From: Rhabditoides inermis | Taxonomy: Eukaryota; Nematoda; Chromadorea; Rhabditida; Rhabditidae | Direction of reading: 5' to 3' | NCBI GenBank assembly: GCA_963966185.1 | Contig: CAWZYM010000380.1 | Location: 691,001 to 755,000 of the forward strand | Length of the DNA: 64,000 nt | Shown: positions 61,301 to 64,000 of the stretch, piece after piece | Numbering within the stretch: the stretch's first letter is position 1 | How the letters are laid out: each line of letters begins with the position of its first letter | Position numbers and translations under genes: made by a program | Notes under the pieces: generated by a model | The model's input: only the letters and a program-made list of their open reading frames with translations | Databases searched by the model: none | Told to the model about the DNA's origin: nothing

Positions 61301-62665
61301 AAGGTACTGAAACAATTGGTCAACATTATGTTTTTGACGAGAAATGTTGAGCTGAGCGCAAGCGGCATATATATTACCTTCATCGTGTGTGTCAGTGCCA
61401 ATAGTGGGAATCGGGTTGAAAAAAGGAAAAGGAACAAGGGCAAGAATGTACAACCCAGGGCATTTGACAAAATAAGGGAGAAAAACATTACCTGCAGGTT
61501 CATCGGCTTCACCTCGGCCTTGTCGAACAGCTCGGTCAGCTGGCGCTCGTTGAAATTCGACACGCCAATCGCCTGAAACGAAAACATGTTGAAGAAGTAC
61601 TTTCATCGCTCACAGTTCTTTCCTCTGAACAGCCTTTCTGCTAACATCAGCTACACCCAGAGAGAAAAGACGGAATTAGAGTCAGAATGAGAGAGAGACC
61701 CACCCTGAGCTTTCCCTGCTGTACAGCGCCTCCATCTGCTTCCACGTCTCGTGCAGGGGGTAGTAGTCCGGCGTGAGTTTGCCCTCTGTCAGCAGCGGCG
61801 AGAGCACGTCGTCTTGCGAGGGATGGAATCAATTGATATCAACATCCCGTCTGTTTATGGTCAATTAGACACATAGTAGTAGTAGAGATATAGAGGGATG
61901 ATACGTAAACAGGATTGAAAAGAGAAACATAACGGTAGAGGTGAAGATGGACGTACCTTCATGGGGAAGGGCGAGTGTATGAGGTAGAGGTCGACATAGT
62001 CGATGTGCAGCCACTCCAACTGCTGCTGGACACACGACGCCACGTCAGAGTGAGCGCATGACAGGAGCTGCAAGAATACGTGTCTACCGCAGCAATTCTA
62101 CGCATTTGCTAGGGAGAGTGAGAGCGAGCGCGTACCTTGGTGACGATGAACAGATCCTCCCTCTTGACCACATCCCTCTTCGATCAGCTTAGAGAGCACC
62201 CGGCCGAGGGCAGCCTCATTCTGCAAAGGACCACACTCTTACCACGACACTCTTACCATATAGCTACCCATTTCTCGGACTCACAACGGGGATGAGTAAT
62301 CGAAATCGAGTAGTTACGATGTACGTACAATCACAACACTTTTTTACGAGTCCGTATGTTTGTCAGATTGCCCATGTTGAATTCGCAGTGAAACATGGCC
62401 AACTGACCTCGTACACATAGGCTGTATCGATGAGTCGGTAGCCGGCGTGGTTCGCAGCTCGCAACGCAGTCTCCAGCTCCTTGTCCGACTTCGACTGCAC
62501 ATGTTTATAGATATGTATGTGCTAGTTATTTCATTAAGTTGCAAGTCCCAGGTTTTCAATTAAAATAACAAAATGAAATTAAAAACAAAAACACGAGCGT
62601 ACCAGATAAGTGCCGAGTCCGAGCATGGGCATGCTGCGCCGGTGGGCAGAGTGAGGTACTCCATC
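58314..62665 (-). CDS. Aldo-keto reductase, at least 10 exons, with apparent frame lesions
   Basis: The family reduces carbonyls with NADPH in a TIM barrel. Exons, N to C: 62665-62603 (MPMLGLGTYL), 62494-62408 (AANHAGYRLIDTAYVYE), 62220-62136, 62067-61957 (LEWLHIDYVDLYLIHSPFP), 61813-61704 (LTPDYYPLHETWKQMEALYS), 61572-61492 (AIGVSNFNERQLTELFDKAE), 60846-60750 (RERNITVTAYSPLGNP), 60599-60511 (KELGKKYGKTETQ), 60293-60219 (FLLDRGVAAVPKSTNPERLK), 60065-59977 (DFRLTREELADLEAVEEQKR), 58386-58314 (HPWFPFDD, ends CKEE-stop). The tetrad Asp, Tyr, Lys and His is recognisable. The 85-base exon 62220-62136 has one base too many for LSKLIEEG..REDLFIVTK, and the exon ending at 61704 lacks one base near LYSR. 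The first exon was not found. The last intron contains two nested foldback elements. Confidence 0.82.
58407..58840. mobile_element. tRNA-Gly-like foldback element, copy 2 (right end lost)
   Basis: Same family as 37950-38404, with TATA at 58403-58406 and end GTCGGATTGGATCC. Both tRNA-like arms are present (CTCTATGGCGCAGGTGGTAG on the right). The expected right terminus is replaced at about 58841 by the start of the GGCCGA-hairpin element. Confidence 0.8.
58845..59968 (-). mobile_element. GGCCGA-hairpin foldback element, copy 2 (one end lost)
   Basis: Reverse-oriented copy of 45407-46598, starting AGTCGAGCTCAATTG after a TATA at 58841-58844. The other terminus is missing: similarity stops at about 59968, some 80 bases short, only 9 bases from the exon border at 59977. 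It is inserted into or joined with the tRNA-Gly-like element, in the last intron of the reductase. Confidence 0.85.
61067..61094 (+). repeat. Poly-G tract
   Basis: About 26 consecutive G in an intron of the reductase, flanked by G/A-rich sequence. Confidence 0.9.
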
Positions 62666-62899
62666 CTGGAAAGGGACACGGTACACGCTTACCCTGGAAA
62701 ACACACAACAACACATGACAATAGGGTTCTATTGTAACAGTCAGATACTACAAACTTGCCTCCGAAACACAATAAAATTAGTTATTATCTGTTAAAAAGT
62801 ACTTGCGTAAAGATATTAAGTTTGTCTTGACCTAATTCAACAAAAGCGCATGCATAGAACGTTATACAAATACTAACCACAAACCTGCGCCTCTCTCTC

Positions 62900-62952
<53 letters not shown>

Positions 62953-64000
62953 CTCTCCTCTCTCTCCGTCTTCTCTCTCTCCCTCTCTCTCTAATCAGAA
63001 TCAGAATCAGAATACTTATCTCGAATCAAGTAGCACAGTACAATTATGTAAATTACGGCAAGGTTCCGGTAAAATACAGTAATGCAACGCCTACTGCGAG
63101 TCCCAATAACACGGATTTCGGTAGTCCCGAGGATGCGTACGTGCTATTGGTGGTGCATGTCATCCCCTGCTTGCGGCTTCTGGGGAAGTTTCGATCTCGG
63201 CGGCGGAAGATCCGTGCTTCAACGATCGATCGCGAAGAGACGTCTCCGAGAGTTTCATCGTCTTCGAGGATTCCTCTCCAGTCTCAATGCCGTAGATGTA
63301 GAGAGTAAGCAAAAGCGAATACCAGTCCAGTTAGTGTCCTCCGCCGCACAGCATTGTTCAGGGGTCGGGGGAATAACAGGGGAAGGCACGCGACCGCGCG
63401 CTGGCAGAGAAAAGAAAGGAATGGAAAGAAAGGAATCTATCTCTAATATGGACGTATGACGTTATTCATTTGTATTGTTATATTTCATCTGTTAGTGTCC
63501 ACTGTCCGTTATGCGCAGGTTTGTGTTAGTATTTGTAAACGTTTTATGCATGCGCTTTTGTTGAATTGGGTCAAGACAAACTTAATATCTTTACGCAAGT
63601 ACTTTTTAACAGATAATACATGTGCTTTTGTTGAATTTCATAGAAACTTCTTCTCTTACTGATTCCCAAGCTCTGTCGTTATTAGTACGCACAGAACTAT
63701 TATGTGACACATTTTATGATGTGACGCACAATGTTGCGTGTATATGTAACTATATTTTTCTTGTTATTATATAGAAACAATTTTAAATCGACACTTCTCT
63801 GAATTTCGGTCGCCGTGGAGTAGTGCATGTCTGCGCTCTCTGCCGACAGCGTGCTCTCTCGCGATTTCTCTACTGCGCGCCTTGCCCGCCTGCCGGGAGA
63901 GAGAGCTAGCCAGAGTGACGGGAACCACCCACCCACCCACTCACCCACCCACACGCTGGCCTGCCGACTCATGAGTGCGCGAGATCGCTCATAACTTCTT
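62666..64000. other. Right end of the window, no recognised gene
   Basis: It holds a CT-rich tract (62890-62993), the long inverted repeat described separately and a CCCACC-type repeat near 63928-63952. The first exon of the reductase is expected here but was not identified. Confidence 0.35.
62785..63627. repeat. Long inverted repeat (possible foldback element)
   Basis: About 105 bases at 62785-62892 (TTATCTGTTAAAAAGTACTT...AACCTGCGC) recur inverted at about 63518-63622 (GCGCAGGTTTGTGTTAG...AAGTACTTTTTAACAGATAA). The arms are roughly 95% alike, with about 620 bases between them that include a CT tract. No coding sequence or clear target duplication is seen. Confidence 0.75.

Overview
The window is intron-rich animal DNA. 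GT-AG introns (a few apparently GC-AG), AATAAA signals, TATA boxes, non-LTR retrotransposons and many GA/CT microsatellites sit around conserved metazoan genes: BTBD9, TFIIB, a CNNM-type transporter and USP8. The DUF229-type gene, a family found mainly in invertebrates, points to an invertebrate. I cannot place the phylum from sequence alone. All exon boundaries were read by eye from splice signals and protein similarity.

Layout, left to right. 0.9-7.8 kb (+): a complete BTBD9 gene. 8.7-14.2 kb (+): a TATA-driven gene for an EF-hand protein with 29 tandem His/Ser/Lys-rich repeats. 14.45-15.02 kb (+): a tiny three-exon gene for a putative secreted peptide. 15.1-17.5 kb: retrotransposon scraps and minus-strand exons resembling a nucleotide-sugar transferase, apparently incomplete. 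18.9-24.04 kb (+): a DUF229/sulfatase-fold gene with several repeat insertions in its introns. 24.6-27.6 kb (-): complete TFIIB, converging on the DUF229 gene with facing poly(A) signals. 28.5-31.3 kb (-): a Jockey/CR1-like LINE. 31.6-40.4 kb (+): a CNNM-type transporter gene containing a second LINE, a tRNA-Phe gene and a foldback element. 41.6-54.1 kb (-): USP8 (N-terminal domain, rhodanese, USP catalytic domain) with foldback elements in introns. 54.1-58.3 kb: mostly non-coding, with an 860-bp CT/CTTT tract and possible plus-strand exons. 58.3-62.7 kb (-): an aldo-keto reductase with apparent reading-frame lesions. 62.7-64 kb: another long inverted repeat and no recognisable gene.

The genes are mostly housekeeping and do not form a pathway. 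The most unusual content is a set of short non-autonomous palindromic elements. Three families insert at TATA with a duplicated TATA, two of them share the terminal motif (A)GTCGG, and one further family is flanked by TTAA. Several carry tRNA-like segments with Pol III box motifs. The second unusual feature is the histidine-rich EF-hand repeat protein with clear higher-order repeat structure.
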